Shown here: in pieces, positions 10,651-21,675 of the stretch | Layout: each line of letters begins with the position of its first letter | How positions within the stretch are numbered: the stretch's first letter is position 1 | Assembly: GCA_001566295.1 (NCBI GenBank) | Contig: KQ964247.1 | Span: forward strand, 2,914,001 to 2,978,000 | Direction of reading: 5' to 3' | DNA: 64,000 bases | Source: Microdochium bolleyi | Taxonomy: Eukaryota; Ascomycota; Sordariomycetes; Xylariales; Microdochiaceae | Notes under the pieces: model-generated | Seen by the model: the letters and a program-made list of their open reading frames with translations, nothing else | Database searches by the model: none | What the model was told of the DNA's origin: nothing | Made by a program: the position numbers and the translations under genes

Positions 10651-11190
10651 GCCTGCACGGCCCGAAATGGAGGCCGACGCTAACGGGACATCCCACGTCG
10701 ACCATGAGAGTTTAAACAGACAATGGGTCTAGCACGCAGTTCTGCAGTGCTCGGATCATGGACAGGCGTCTGTATCTGCGGAAGATATACGTATGTTGGT
10801 CGTACTACTTGCAGATCCACACATCAGTCTACGAACGAATGGTGACGATGATTGTATGCAATACTTGCACGATTCACCACAGACAAAATGATTCCCACGA
10901 TATTTGTATATTAGTTCTAAAGATGCTGTTAATGGGATGTGTGTTGCTGTTTGTTCCAGACGGCCCGGTTTGCATCAACAATGCGCCAGCGCCAGGCATC
11001 CACCCGAGCATCGCTCCTGCCTGGTCCGCGCTGACCAGAAAGCACGACCTGCTTGGCCACTTTGCACTTTCGGCCACGCGAGGCAGCCTCACAACGCCCT
11101 CACTACATCTTGGACCATAGCAACTTCTTTCATCTCTTCCTCCTTTCGATCTCGCACAGCAGCCACACAGCAAGAAAACCTCGCGGGAGA
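10651..11190. other. Intergenic region
   Basis: 3' flank of the CFEM gene and 5' flank of the 11191 gene. It includes an AT-richer stretch near 10780-10930 (several GTATA/TATGTA words) suited to 3'-end formation. No gene is seen. Confidence 0.5.
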
Positions 11191-12607
11191 ATGGCTCCAC
11201 AGCAAGACTCTGCCAATAACCGAGGTCGGGACGAGTCTGGTCGCCGACCTGGCGGACAGTGGCCTGCAGGTCCAGTCCCTTATATGACGGGGTCCTGGCC
11301 GGTATGTTACTGTCGGCCACTCTTTGTTTCTGAAGCCATGCTGACGGTCATGTGACAGCGGTCGCCGAGCCCACAGTCACCACCAGAAAGCTGCAGAACG
11401 CTCCATGCTGGCCACACCCCTAGACATTCCATGGACACGTTGCTTGTATGTCCTACTCCCACCGAGAATGCGGCCTCTCAGGAGGGAGATCCCGTGCTAA
11501 TCAAAGCAGATCCCTAGAACCTCAATGTTGGCTACAAGATCGAGGAGCCAGAAGTTGCGTGGTGCAGTGGAAGTTGACGGCCTCGGGGACGCTGACGGCG
11601 CTATGGCTCCCTCAGCGACCAGACTGACCACTGAGCACGCTAAAACCAACAGCGCTCACAGTAGAATTGCAACAGACGGCATTGGCATGGCGTAGGACAC
11701 CACTGCCGCCCCCTCGCAGTTACCACTGCCGCGAGCGCGCATTGTGAAAAGGAAGGCAGCTTTCAACTCGAACCCCAGAAGACCGATCTCAGCATCGACA
11801 ATGGCATCACTCCGACGCACAGTGAAGCGCATGAAACGATCCCAGGATTTCATCGAACCGAAAGGGGAAAACGAGGCGGAAGAACCTCTTGACACCACTC
11901 CTGCTGAACAGAACCACGCGAGTGCCGACCAAAATGCTCCGGATGCATTTGACATAATTCAACAACTGATCAACGATGGATCGATGCTTACCAGGGAACA
12001 AATTGCAGAATTGTCGCTCGACGGTCTCCTTGGCCCTCAGCCCGACAAGGTACACGATTGCCCAGTTGAGACGGAGATGATCGAGACCCTGAGCGAGGTC
12101 GAGCTGAGTCTATTGGTGAGCGCCATCGTCGATCAGATCCTTGATACCCTGGCGAGCATGGACATTCTGCCGGAACAAAGGGACGACATGGACCCGTCGA
12201 TGCACCGGTACAACCGATCGGATCTTGTCGTAGACCCGAGAGCCGACCAGGCAGTTGGCTCCGACATGCGAAACGCAGGATGCGGCACGCTGTACCAGTC
12301 CGGCGGCGTGTCGGATGATGGCTACGCCCAATACGTCGACTTTTGGCCGCAAGACATGTACGTTGGAGGTCACATTCGTGACAGTGATAGACTCGATGGG
12401 GCACCGGGGTTAGAGGACGCGTCTGACCATTTGGCACCTGCCAGCAGAGTGGCTGATACAACATCTGACACTATCGAGCTCTCCTTCCTTTCGGACTCAG
12501 AATGCTTGGAAGTCTCAACTGCCGGCGACATCGTGCCCCTTGCCCCGCCGAGTCACACAACCTTGCCACAAGGGCAGGACGACATGGTGCCTTTGCTTTA
12601 CTCATAA
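11191..12607 (+). CDS. Unknown acidic protein, multi-exon, one in-frame TAG
   Basis: The start is MAPQQDSANNRGRDESG at 11191. Two well-formed introns follow: 11302-11358 (GTATGT..GTGACAG) and 11446-11509 (GTATGT..CAAAGCAG with GCTAATC as branch site). From 11510 the same frame runs to 12607 except for one TAG at 11693-11695. Either the gene stops there (127 residues), or the TAG lies in a further intron. A 99-nt candidate at 11661-11759 with a weak donor (GTAGAA) keeps the frame and gives 398 residues. The third option is a pseudogene. The downstream part has a basic patch (SLRRTVKRMKRSQ) and then a long acidic region with helical segments (EMIETLSEVELSLLVSAIVD). No family is recognised. Confidence 0.5.
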
Positions 12608-13392
12608 GCAGAACTCGATGACGATGAGATCCTCACAATACCTGGAGATGATTTTCGGAGCATTGAATGATGTCCTCCCCAGAACGAGCTTCTCGTTCTG
12701 ACTGCATTGATCTCCTGTCGTCGACAGTTTGTTGTGCTTTCGCATACTTGATCGTCAGAACGAAGGGAATTCGACACGGCGTCTTAGCCTTCACGATGGG
12801 TCAATGCTCTGGGGAAGGACACATGCGATCTGTGGAATTAAACCAAGTGAGCTGAGAACCTGCGTACATTCCAGCTACTGCTGGTCGCGGGAAACGTTTT
12901 AGCTGCAGTACACCATGTCAGGGAGCGGCCTACGGCAGTCTTGGGCACCACCCGTCAGCACGTGCGCGGTTTCATAGTCAAGCAAATGTTCATTGTCGAG
13001 ACGAATGACCTTGTTCTCACGAGTGAATGCCCAGCGTGATCAGATTTTAGAGCAGCATGCAGTGCAGACCTCCCGTGGCCAGCCCTCCTGTGTAAGTCGA
13101 GGTGAATCTTGGCGGAAGAGCTGCCCCCCTCGGAGCTCCGCACACACCCGGACCCGCCCGCCCCGGTGCGGAGCACAATGCGGGGGCTCGGAGCGACAAC
13201 GGAGGCGGTGCAAAGACAACGACACGAACGTCTTGAGCTGCATCATCGTCTCCGATTCGAATCAGCATACATCATCTCAGGCCACTGTCCGGAACTTCTG
13301 GAACAACGACGCGATAACAATACTGAAATCCTCCCTTTCCAGGCTCAGGCTCTGGCATAGGGCGCAACATACAGAAAGAAAGAAAAGGAAAG
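12608..13392. other. Intergenic region
   Basis: Flank between the unknown 11191-12607 gene and the HRI1-like gene. No supported coding or RNA feature. The last ~100 nt are the likely leader of the HRI1-like gene. Confidence 0.5.
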
Positions 13393-14338
13393 ATGGGCTC
13401 CATCTCGATCCGGCGCTCGGTGCAGTGGCTGCCCGACGACCCCGCGCCGTCGGAGCCGACGTCCACGGTCGTCCTGACCTCCCCTGGGCGGCGGTTCGTG
13501 GATATCCGGATCCTGCTGCCCGGCGGCGGCGGCGGCCGTGTGGTCACGGGAGATGAGCTCCTCGCTGCTGCGCACCGGGATTTCGGTAAGATCTTTACAC
13601 TACTTACAAGCCCCCCACCCCCGAGACTTGATTTTCTTGACACGTTTTCTTATTTCTCTCTCACTCACTCACAATTCTCCTTGTTCTACAGGGACTATAA
13701 CCACAGAGAACCTGGACTGGGCGTTCTGCGGCACCTCCGAGTCCGCCCCCGCCGCTGGGGATGCCCCGGAGGGCACGACGCACTCCAAGTGGCACCACCT
13801 CGTGAGCGACCGGGCCCCGGACGTCAGCCACGTCACGGACGAGGGGGACATGGCGCCGCACCCTTCGGGGGACGGCAGCGTACTGGAGACGGGCCGCATG
13901 GTGAACCCGGCGACGGGGCGGGACACGGCGTACGAGGAGGTCTGGGTGGATGGGGAGCCGCAGACGATCCCGCCGTGGATGGGGAACGTCGGAGGAGGAG
14001 GAGGAGGAGGAGGAGGGGAGGAGAGCAGGAAGTGTGTGGTTCTCGAGGCCCGGGGGGAGGAGGGGCCGATCTGCGGGATGGTCGTGTGCCTGGGGCGGTT
14101 CTGCCAGGGCGTGGTCAGGCGCGGGCAGCGGTTCGGGCTGGAGCGGTGGTCGTCGTCGTCGTCGTCGTCAGCGGGTCGGTGGGAGCAGCGGGCGAGGCTG
14201 GACTCCGGGCTGTGGATCCCGGCGAGGGAGGTGCTGGAGCGGGCGGGCAGGCTCGAGGTTGGGGACGTGGTGGCGGGCAAGAGTGAAGGGGTAGAGGAGG
14301 AGGGGGAAGTAAAGTGGACGGTTGTCGAGGCCTGCTGA
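13393..14338 (+). CDS. HRI1: HRI1-like protein
   Basis: Exons 13393-13585 and 13692-14338 with a 106-nt intron (GTAAGA..TTCTACAG), for 279 residues. Diagnostic stretches are SIRRSVQWLPDDP, FVDIRILLP, NLDWAFCGTSE, a D-EGDM motif, LETGRMVNPATG and AYEEVWVDGEP. These follow the HRI1 fold (two similar beta-barrel halves) known from yeast Hri1, a protein found through interaction with the kinase Hrr25 and the translocon protein Sec72. The biochemical role of the family is unknown. Two low-complexity inserts, a Gly run near 13995-14018 and a Ser run near 14150-14170, are encoded by GGA and TCG triplet repeats and look like lineage-specific loop expansions. Confidence 0.85.
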
Positions 14339-14996
14339 AGATCCAGCGAGAGAGACCCTTATGTAGCGTATCTGGCCAGGTCTTCCTGATGAAGTACAGA
14401 GCGCCCACGGGCAGCGAGACGCCCACCAGTGTCGGACACAGACGAGTATGAAACCACCGGAGCTTCGCTTTGCAGCCAAGCGGTTCAACGTTATAGTTTA
14501 ATCATGGTGCAAAGAAAGAAAACGAGTTCCTGGCCTGAGCTTACCCCTACAAGGGGTACCATCCCTCGCGACACGGTCTACTGCGATGACGAGCAAGCAG
14601 GCTAGGGCACAGTGGTTGCCTCTTCATCACGACCGCACCATAACTGCGTCATGCAAGCCCCCCCAGGCCGGCTATCGAGTAAGCAGAACGCACGGGATAG
14701 CATGAGGGGCAGTCTACTCGACCGCAAACCAAGATTGTGTGTGATGGCCACAGATGAGCTTTATACATTGTGTGGCATGGTATCCAGAAAAGGGCTATAT
14801 ACTATGTACAGAGAAATTGGTCCCCCTTTGTCAACATGGACGGAGGCACGCGGCGAAACAGGGTTGTGGCACAATCGATGTTGTCCAGCCCTAGGTGAGG
14901 CCATGGTTTCCAAATCTGAAGGCCTTGGCGCGAAATGCCTGTTCAGCGCGGAACCGTCGTTCCCCTCTACCGTGAACAGAGCGACAGCATCTTATC
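14339..14996. other. Convergent intergenic region
   Basis: Tail-to-tail gap between the HRI1-like gene and the ribonuclease gene. No coding sequence is supported. Confidence 0.55.
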
Positions 14997-15619
14997 TTAG
15001 CGGCACTCGACAAAGTTGTTGCCGCTGGCGCCGGTGTGCGTGATGGCGCCCGCGAGGCGGCCGGAGCGGTTGAAGACGACACGGTCCGCGCCGGGGCTGC
15101 CGCCTGTGTAGACACTGCCGCCGCGGAGGATGGGGAACTCCTGGAAGGGCCCGCTGACGAGGAAGTCGAAACCCTCGCGGTTGTTGAAGGTGTGCGGGTA
15201 GTTGTTGCTGCCTGTGGTGACACGAAAAGGGGCATGGTCAGCAACATATTTAAGTTATCTCTTTCTGGACGGGTTCGTCTCGAAAAGTGGCAAGAGCCAC
15301 CGACGTGTAGCCGTATGAATTGAGTAGAGGTGCAATGCAGAGAGACTCCAAAACTTACCGACTTGCTGGTTGTTCTGGTAGTACTTATAGCCCTGGGTGA
15401 CGGCGGCGTTGATGGCGCCGGACGAGTAGCAGACGCTGCCGCAGGTGTACTGGCAGTTCTGGCGGATCTCAATGGGGCCGGCGGCGACGGACACGACGGA
15501 CAGGGCCGCAATGAAGAGGGTCTGGAGGGAGGCGAGTCAGTATCAGTGGTACTGGCCGACATATCAGACGCCGGGTGCCAGATTTGGCTGGACGGGGAAC
15601 GTACCTTGACACCGAGCAT
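14997..15619 (-). CDS. Secreted guanyl-specific ribonuclease (RNase T1/N1 family)
   Basis: Three exons on the minus strand: 15605-15619, 15359-15521 and 14997-15211, with introns of 83 and 147 nt, for 130 residues. A signal peptide (MLGVKTLFIAALSVVSVAAG) and a short propeptide precede the mature enzyme, which begins near QNCQYTCGSVCYSS. The RNase T1 active-site set is complete: Tyr and His in NNYPHTFNN, Glu in FQEFPIL, Arg in GADRVVF and His in ITHTGASGNN. Cysteines fit the two family disulfides. The enzyme cleaves single-stranded RNA 3' of guanosine and is secreted. It is convergent with the HRI1-like gene. This is the small non-cytotoxic T1/N1/F1 group: the longer basic loops of ribotoxins are absent. 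Confidence 0.95.
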
Positions 15620-18600
15620 ATTGGGCAGTTTGAGGCGCTGGGCAGGTAAGTGTTGAGGGTGTGCAAGGCTGGTATTGAGATGCTGCTGTCTTGGCGATCA
15701 GATCAGAAGCTTTCCAGCATCGAGGTGGTCGCCGCAGTCTTATATAGACGGCCTAGCCATGACTGCTCAATGTGTAACATCGAAGGATCGTCCGAAACAG
15801 CGTCCCTTGGCGTCGTGCTACCGCCAGTCGTGTCCAATGTGAACGGGCTCTGGCAAGCAATCGGATGGACTACGTGCGCGGGGGAGGTACTATTCGGGCC
15901 AAGTGTACGCGTGTATCTCATGCGAGCAGCGAGTTGATGCCGCGGGGACCTTCCTGAAGGGGCAAGTCGAGAGATGACAGGGTGTGGAGATCGGCACGGA
16001 GCTGACCAGCGGGCGCCCTCGACACCGGCACCTGCGAAACACGCCGCCCCGGCGCGCCGTCTCATTGGCCTGCCCCAAGCTACTGGCCGGCACTTTTGCA
16101 GGTCCGATCGACGCAGGGCAGCATCTCTTGGCTTTTCTGGCGAGCCGAAACTAAGGGTCGCTTCTTCTCCTCTGCCCCGGGCGGCTGCTGGCAAGTCATC
16201 CTCACTGGCAAACCGTCATCAATCTGTGGCAGGCAGGGTTTCATACTGAGCACGGAGTATGCTGGCTCAGGCTCCAATAGAAACTGTGTGCATGCCTCTG
16301 TTGCTACAGTCTCGTGGCGCACTGGGCGATGTTGAGGTATACCCGATGCCGACAGCAAGCCGCCGAGAAATGTGCCGTATAGTGACAGGTCTCTGCCTGC
16401 CTCAATGGGAATTCGTGGGGGTTGCAGTGCCGTTAGGGTGGTTACCCCGGCCAAAACCTTAGCATAGTCGAATGAGATAGGGAGCGGACAATAGCTGCTA
16501 ATCATATTGCAGCACTGCGACATGTGCTTCCTCCGTGTTCGGTGACCGTCGGTCATCACACTCGGATGGCGGGGGAGAGCGACCACAGGAACTCCTGCAG
16601 GTCCAGCCGCATACTTCTTGCTCTCTCGGTGACGAATGCGGGACGCGATGGTAGTGGCGGCGCTGGTGTGCAAGAAACTGGCTGTTCGGCGGATTGCGCT
16701 TGTGCACTCAGAGGCGAAGGGATGCAAATAGAAGCAGTCTCCCATTGCCCAGTCAAAGAGTGTACTGCCTTGTTCAGACACAACCAGACACTCCAATGTT
16801 GGGGGCTTTACGATCTGCTGCGCAGTCATCCCACGATCCTTGGTTGCTGTGTTCTGTTCTTACCAGCTCTCCGTTACTGCCATGTATCGAGTCCGGTGCA
16901 AATGCCAATATCGCTGTCTTCACGTCGCGACGAGTTTTGGTCCACTTTGTTAGCAGGCATACCTACGACTCGGGAGCTATTTGACCCCGGAGGGCGGCCG
17001 CGAAACTCTTGTTTGCAGAGCATCAGTAAGCTAAAGGTGCATTTGGACTGTCGAAGAAGACGTGCAAGAGGAGTGAATGTATGCGTTTCTGTTGCGCGGG
17101 GTAGTGGCATGCATTCTTCTTGGCTAGGTCACTCTGATGCCCCAACTGCGCCATTGGAGTTGCCTCATCGGTGCAGGACTCTATTACTGGCGGGGTCGCT
17201 TCGTGTCTCGCATCAAAATTGACAGAAAGTTGTCCGGAGATATGTTGTTTGTCAAGTTGCGTGTTGTGAATCATTAGCGAAGGGCACAGGGCCGGGCTCT
17301 GGTGCCATGGGCAAGACGTCCAAGCTGATTGACAAACTGTCCTGGCCCCAACAGCAAGCTGGCACAGATCTGCAGGAGCAGGAAGGCGTCGAGTGGTGCA
17401 GGTTGGCCCAGGCGAGTGGTGCAATGGCGGACCGAGCCGGGGAGCGTTGTCCTGGTGTGACATGCTGCAGGTGTCAGCGCAGCTCTGGGAACCGCATGTC
17501 TCAGTGTGGCAGGCCCTGGGCAGCTCGCGCTACGTCATTAGCATGGCGTGAACTGGGTGGGCCATCCCGTTCTGACAATGGTCTTTGTTCTCGCTGCTGT
17601 TGTTCCCACAGCACCCGTCGTGGTCGTCATCTCGTGAATCTGGCTCTCCTTGGGGACGGGAACGTGGACGCCGTCGGACACTAGGTTGAGCGCTATCGAG
17701 CCTCCAGCACCCGGCCCCAGCCGCCACGCGTGGGAGCTGAGACCAGGCACAGGAGGAGCTGTGAGGGCGGGCGGGTTGCCCGGCAACCGACGGGCCAGAA
17801 CGGTTCGCGTGGGCAAGTCTGTGCGCACCAGCAGTCTGGTGTGTCCATGAACTCCCAAACAGCCGCCAGGATCGTCGGACTCGAGCAGACGGAGTGCGTC
17901 AAACGTGGCCAGTCCTGGGCAGGTGGCGAGCCATTCTCCAATGGGAGAGAGACGACGGCGAGGTTGCTGCAGCAGTTGTTGCGGAGCGATGCATGCCGAG
18001 AGGCGGTCTGGCAGCTGCGGGGCCATGGCGAAGAGAGCTGGGAAAAATCTCCACGAACTGCATTCGTTGGCACCCAGACATTGGTCCGAGATGACTGCTG
18101 GGTCTCTGGTGTTGGCTGAGCACGCTGGCTCGCGGTTCAGGGTCGTCCCGAGGGGCAGGTTGCGTCTCCGTCATCCGTACTCCCAGTGCGTTGCTGCGAG
18201 AGGACTTGTGGGAGCCGGGGCTGCCGTCGAGGTTGATCCCGGCGGAGGGCCGTTGGCGAATGCCAGATTGACAGACTCAGGGCAAGGACACAGCAAGTGG
18301 TGGGGCAAAGGGTGCTGGCTGCTGACTACAACACTGGCTGCTGTTGCCGCCGAGGCCCTCCATGGATCATCTGGGGGCTCAAATGTCAACAACTGGCACC
18401 GCCCATCTCGGCCAATCACAGCCCCGCACGGGGCCCGACCCCTGAGCTCTGATTCACTGTCGCCGCCGGAAGTAAACACACAATTTCATTGTTTGCCCAG
18501 CGGCACTCGGGATCACCAGTCGACCACGAGCCCGCTGCGGGAGAGCAGACGAGGGACCCCTCGAAATACTGTGCACTCCCAATTCCTCAACGCCGGCCTG

Positions 18601-19164
18601 CAATCCATCCACTCTAGATCTTCGACGTCCACTGGAGAGCACCGGGTGCATGCGGCCCGGATCCTGCCTTTGCAGCCCAACCTGATCGCTGGCCCCTTCT
18701 TTTCTTCCATGGGTGTGCCCTGCCTCATTTGCTCCCACCACGCCCCTGCCACCGCCCGAGCTTCTTTCCTCCCGCTCCCACCTCGGATTTTTGTTCTTCT
18801 GCCACATTCCACAGAGCATCGTCCGTCACCACGCTTCGCCCAAACGGCTCCTTTGCCCATAGCATCGCCCCGCGTTCTTCCAACGGACCATCATCACGAC
18901 AGACGACTTCTGGTCCGCCACCGCTTGTGTACGCCGTGCCTTTCCCGCTCGACCTGGTCAGTTCAGGCTTCTCATCTCTGCAACGGGCCACCTCCTCTTC
19001 ATGCATACTAACCAACACACGATAGGGTCATGGATCACTCATGATACCCGTCCAAGCACCAAAATCATCAGCAGCACCAACACGAGAAGCACTGCATGGT
19101 GCTCGCACTGGCCTGTCGCGCACGCCGCCGGATTCCAACCTGCCGGCCTGGCAGTTCTTGAGCC
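15620..19164. other. 3.5 kb gene-poor region
   Basis: Between the ribonuclease start and the 19165 gene, both transcribed outward, I find no frame with a recognisable domain or fungal-style exon chain. The left ~300 nt should be the ribonuclease promoter. The right ~500 nt (18650-19164) are pyrimidine-rich (CTCC/TTCC tracts), as in long fungal 5' leaders. An unrecognised non-coding RNA or species-specific gene cannot be excluded. Confidence 0.45.
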
Positions 19165-21675
19165 ATGGACGGACCGCCACCGCCTCCTCCGCCCCATGGG
19201 CAAAACCCAAAGACGACGAATGGGAACCTGCCGCCGGGCAAATACGACATATTCATAATACCTCCGCACTCCTCGGGGTCGGGCTTTCTCTATCTCCCCT
19301 CCCTGCAGCCAAACATCAACAGCTTCGCCGCCGGCTTCGCCAGCGCTCTGGTCCTCGTAGTGCTCTTCCAGAGTATGGCCCCGGCGTTCCGGTCATGGTG
19401 GGCCAACTTCCACGGCATGGGCGATGCGGGCATGATTATCCTCGTGATTGCTGTAGGTGTAGGAGCTTGGGCTCTCGGTCGAATCCAGCAAGACAAGCAA
19501 GCCGGCAATGGTGGTAAGTCAGGAGGCACCGGGGGGCCTGGAGCTAGCGGCCATTATGCTCACAGCTCCGGCTACTGGAATCAGCATAATACCGCCGGGC
19601 CCGACCCCAGCGGTCCTCCGCCTCCGCCACCACCTCACGGATCGCCACCGCCGCCAAGATCAGGACCAAGCCATGGCAGCCATCAACATGAACATCGTTC
19701 CACACCACCACCTCATACTCCGCGAAATGAACGACCCAGACAATCATGGCAGCAGGAGGAGCAGGAGCAATATCAACAGAGGCGGCGCCAGACGCCTCCG
19801 CCAGAGAAAACCCGCCCGGACCCGCCGAAGCCCGAGCCGCCGAAGCGAGAGCCAACACCACCACCACCAACACCGCCCGAGCCACCAAAGCCAGCTCCAC
19901 AAGAGGTTCCTAAGCCAGAGCCCCCGAAGCCGGAGCCGGAGCCTCCGAAGCCTGAGCCCCCAAAGCCAGAGCCTCCAAAGCCAGATCCACCAAAGCAAGA
20001 GGCTCCAAAGCCTGAACCCCCAAAGCCGGAGCCCCCAGCACCGGAACCCCCAAAGCCAGACCCCCCAAAACCAGAACCTCCTAAACAGGAGCCCCCGAAA
20101 CCAGATCCGCCTAAGCCCGAACCACCCAAGGAGAAACCCAAGGGGGCATGGGAGAAGGCGCGTGAGGAGACACGACGACGAGAAGAAGAGCGGAAAGCGA
20201 AGGAGGCCGACCAGAGACGGAAGGACGAAGTAGCGAGGCGGCTCAAAGAGCTGCGAGAGAAGGAGGCCCGCGAACGGGCAAGGCGGGAAGCTGTCGCCAG
20301 GGAGAAGGAAGAGGCTGCAGCTCGCGAGAAGGCTAAGCTCGAGCAAGAAGTCAAGGCCAAGCTCGAGCAAGAAGCTCGAGAGCGAGAGCAGCGAGAGAAG
20401 GAGCAGAAAGAAAGAGAGCTCAAGGAGAAGCTACAGCGCGATAGAGAACAGCGAGAGGCTCGACTTCGGGAGGCGCGAGAGCGGGAGCTGCGAGAACGTC
20501 TCGAGAGAGAGAAAGCGCTCCGGGAGAAGCTGGAGAAGGAGGCCAGAGAGCGGGAGGCGGCTCGTCTCCAAGAGCAAAAGGCTAAGGAGGAACAGAGAAT
20601 TAAAGAAGAACAGAAGGCCAGAGAAGAACAGAAGGCCAGGGAGGAACAAAAGGCCAAAGAGGAGCAGAGGGCCAAGGAGGAGCAGAAGGCCAAAGAGGAG
20701 ACTGCACGCAAGAGCACGTACGCGTTCTCCTCGGTGGGCGAGAAGACGAACCCGTGGCCGAACGGCAAGCCGCCTGTTCAGGCGCAGCCTCCCCCGTCAC
20801 CGAGCAAGCCAAACCCAACGCCTGCTTCAGCGAAGCGCCCACCACCACCGCCTTCTGCTCGAACTTACGATGGTGACGACACCAGATCGAGCTACTCGTA
20901 CCGTCCGTATGACCAGCCGAAAGCTCACAGCCGAAGGAGGTCTGGCGAGACTGTGTTCACCGAGTCGTCTTACGCCCCGTCACAGTCCACATCACGCTCC
21001 ACGCCACCGCCGTCCATGCGGAGACCTTACACCACCAAGGATCCAGACAAGATTGTCATCAAGGCTGTGTACTCCTATCTCAACCAGTTCTCCAAGACTC
21101 CTGCTTCACAGCTCATCTCGGGCTTTGGCGCTGTGACGGACGGACTCATCCTACGCATCACGACCGAGGGCATCTTCATCGATGATGACGTGCGCGGCGT
21201 TCCACAGCGAGAGTGGGATGTCAAGGCATGGACTTTGAAGAACATGGAGATCTGGTGCCCGTCGGCTGCTGAGGTAGCCTCGGCGAAGCCACAGCAGAAA
21301 AGTGCTTCGCGGTGGAGGACGACGACGAGAGGCCCGACTAGGGTATTGACAGGAGACGATGCCGACACTTTCTTGACAGAGCTCCTCCATGCATGCAAGG
21401 ACGAATGCCGTCTCGGACTACACGAGGGCTACGAGCCTCGTTCGGCCAGCGGTAGCACCTCCGGCAAGTGGGACCATCGCGGCCTCCATCTACTGCAGGC
21501 TACTATCCGGGACCAGGATGGCAAGCGGTACTTGTTCGTGCTGGAGGAGGAGGAGGGCTGGAAGGTGGCGATAGCACTGCAACGGCTGCGCAAGGGCACC
21601 CAGGCGCGGGCATTGGGCATTCAGCCGACTACTGCCGCTGAAGCGCGTGCGACGCTCGAGATGCTGGGCTGGTGA
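19165..21675 (+). CDS. Membrane-anchored proline-rich, coiled-coil protein
   Basis: One uninterrupted frame of 836 residues. Order: a Pro run at the start (PPPPPPP), then one or two hydrophobic segments near residues 50-110 (FASALVLVVLFQS and MIILVIAVGVGAWALG). A Pro/His/Gly-rich linker follows, then roughly 35 PKPEPP-type repeats over about residues 215-325. A highly charged Glu/Arg/Lys/Ala stretch of ~220 residues (325-545) should form a long single helix or coiled coil. A disordered linker leads to an ordered ~190-residue C-terminal domain (IVIKAVYSYLNQFSKTPASQ ... ARATLEMLGW). The last domain looks conserved, but I cannot name it. A perfect donor word GTAAGT at 19514 lies inside the frame; using it with the acceptor at 19565 would shift the frame, so it is taken as coding. 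The topology suggests a membrane anchor with a cytosolic stalk. Confidence 0.8.
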   Translation: MDGPPPPPPPHGQNPKTTNGNLPPGKYDIFIIPPHSSGSGFLYLPSLQPNINSFAAGFASALVLVVLFQSMAPAFRSWWANFHGMGDAGMIILVIAVGVGAWALGRIQQDKQAGNGGKSGGTGGPGASGHYAHSSGYWNQHNTAGPDPSGPPPPPPPHGSPPPPRSGPSHGSHQHEHRSTPPPHTPRNERPRQSWQQEEQEQYQQRRRQTPPPEKTRPDPPKPEPPKREPTPPPPTPPEPPKPAPQEVPKPEPPKPEPEPPKPEPPKPEPPKPDPPKQEAPKPEPPKPEPPAPEPPKPDPPKPEPPKQEPPKPDPPKPEPPKEKPKGAWEKAREETRRREEERKAKEADQRRKDEVARRLKELREKEARERARREAVAREKEEAAAREKAKLEQEVKAKLEQEAREREQREKEQKERELKEKLQRDREQREARLREARERELRERLEREKALREKLEKEAREREAARLQEQKAKEEQRIKEEQKAREEQKAREEQKAKEEQRAKEEQKAKEETARKSTYAFSSVGEKTNPWPNGKPPVQAQPPPSPSKPNPTPASAKRPPPPPSARTYDGDDTRSSYSYRPYDQPKAHSRRRSGETVFTESSYAPSQSTSRSTPPPSMRRPYTTKDPDKIVIKAVYSYLNQFSKTPASQLISGFGAVTDGLILRITTEGIFIDDDVRGVPQREWDVKAWTLKNMEIWCPSAAEVASAKPQQKSASRWRTTTRGPTRVLTGDDADTFLTELLHACKDECRLGLHEGYEPRSASGSTSGKWDHRGLHLLQATIRDQDGKRYLFVLEEEEGWKVAIALQRLRKGTQARALGIQPTTAAEARATLEMLGW
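19860..20130 (+). repeat. Tandem (Pro-Lys-Pro-Glu-Pro) coding repeat
   Basis: About 270 nt of degenerate repeats with a basic period of 12-15 nt (CCAAAGCCxGAGCCx) encode PPKPEP units inside the 19165-21675 frame. Synonymous variation between units shows the repeat is old and kept at protein level. Confidence 0.8.

Noticed and set aside
16080..16829. Frame of 249 codons on the minus strand in the 15.6-19.2 kb gap
   Set aside because: Mixed Cys/Ser/Arg composition, no motif and no splice-linked neighbours; expected by chance in GC-rich DNA.
17905..19011. Frame of 368 codons on the plus strand upstream of 19165
   Set aside because: Low-order composition rich in Ser/Arg/His/Pro with no domain; it overlaps the pyrimidine-rich leader of the next gene.
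19773..20768. 331-codon antisense frame rich in Ser/Phe/Gly/Cys
   Set aside because: It is the mirror of the PKPEPP and Glu/Lys/Arg coding repeats of the plus-strand gene.
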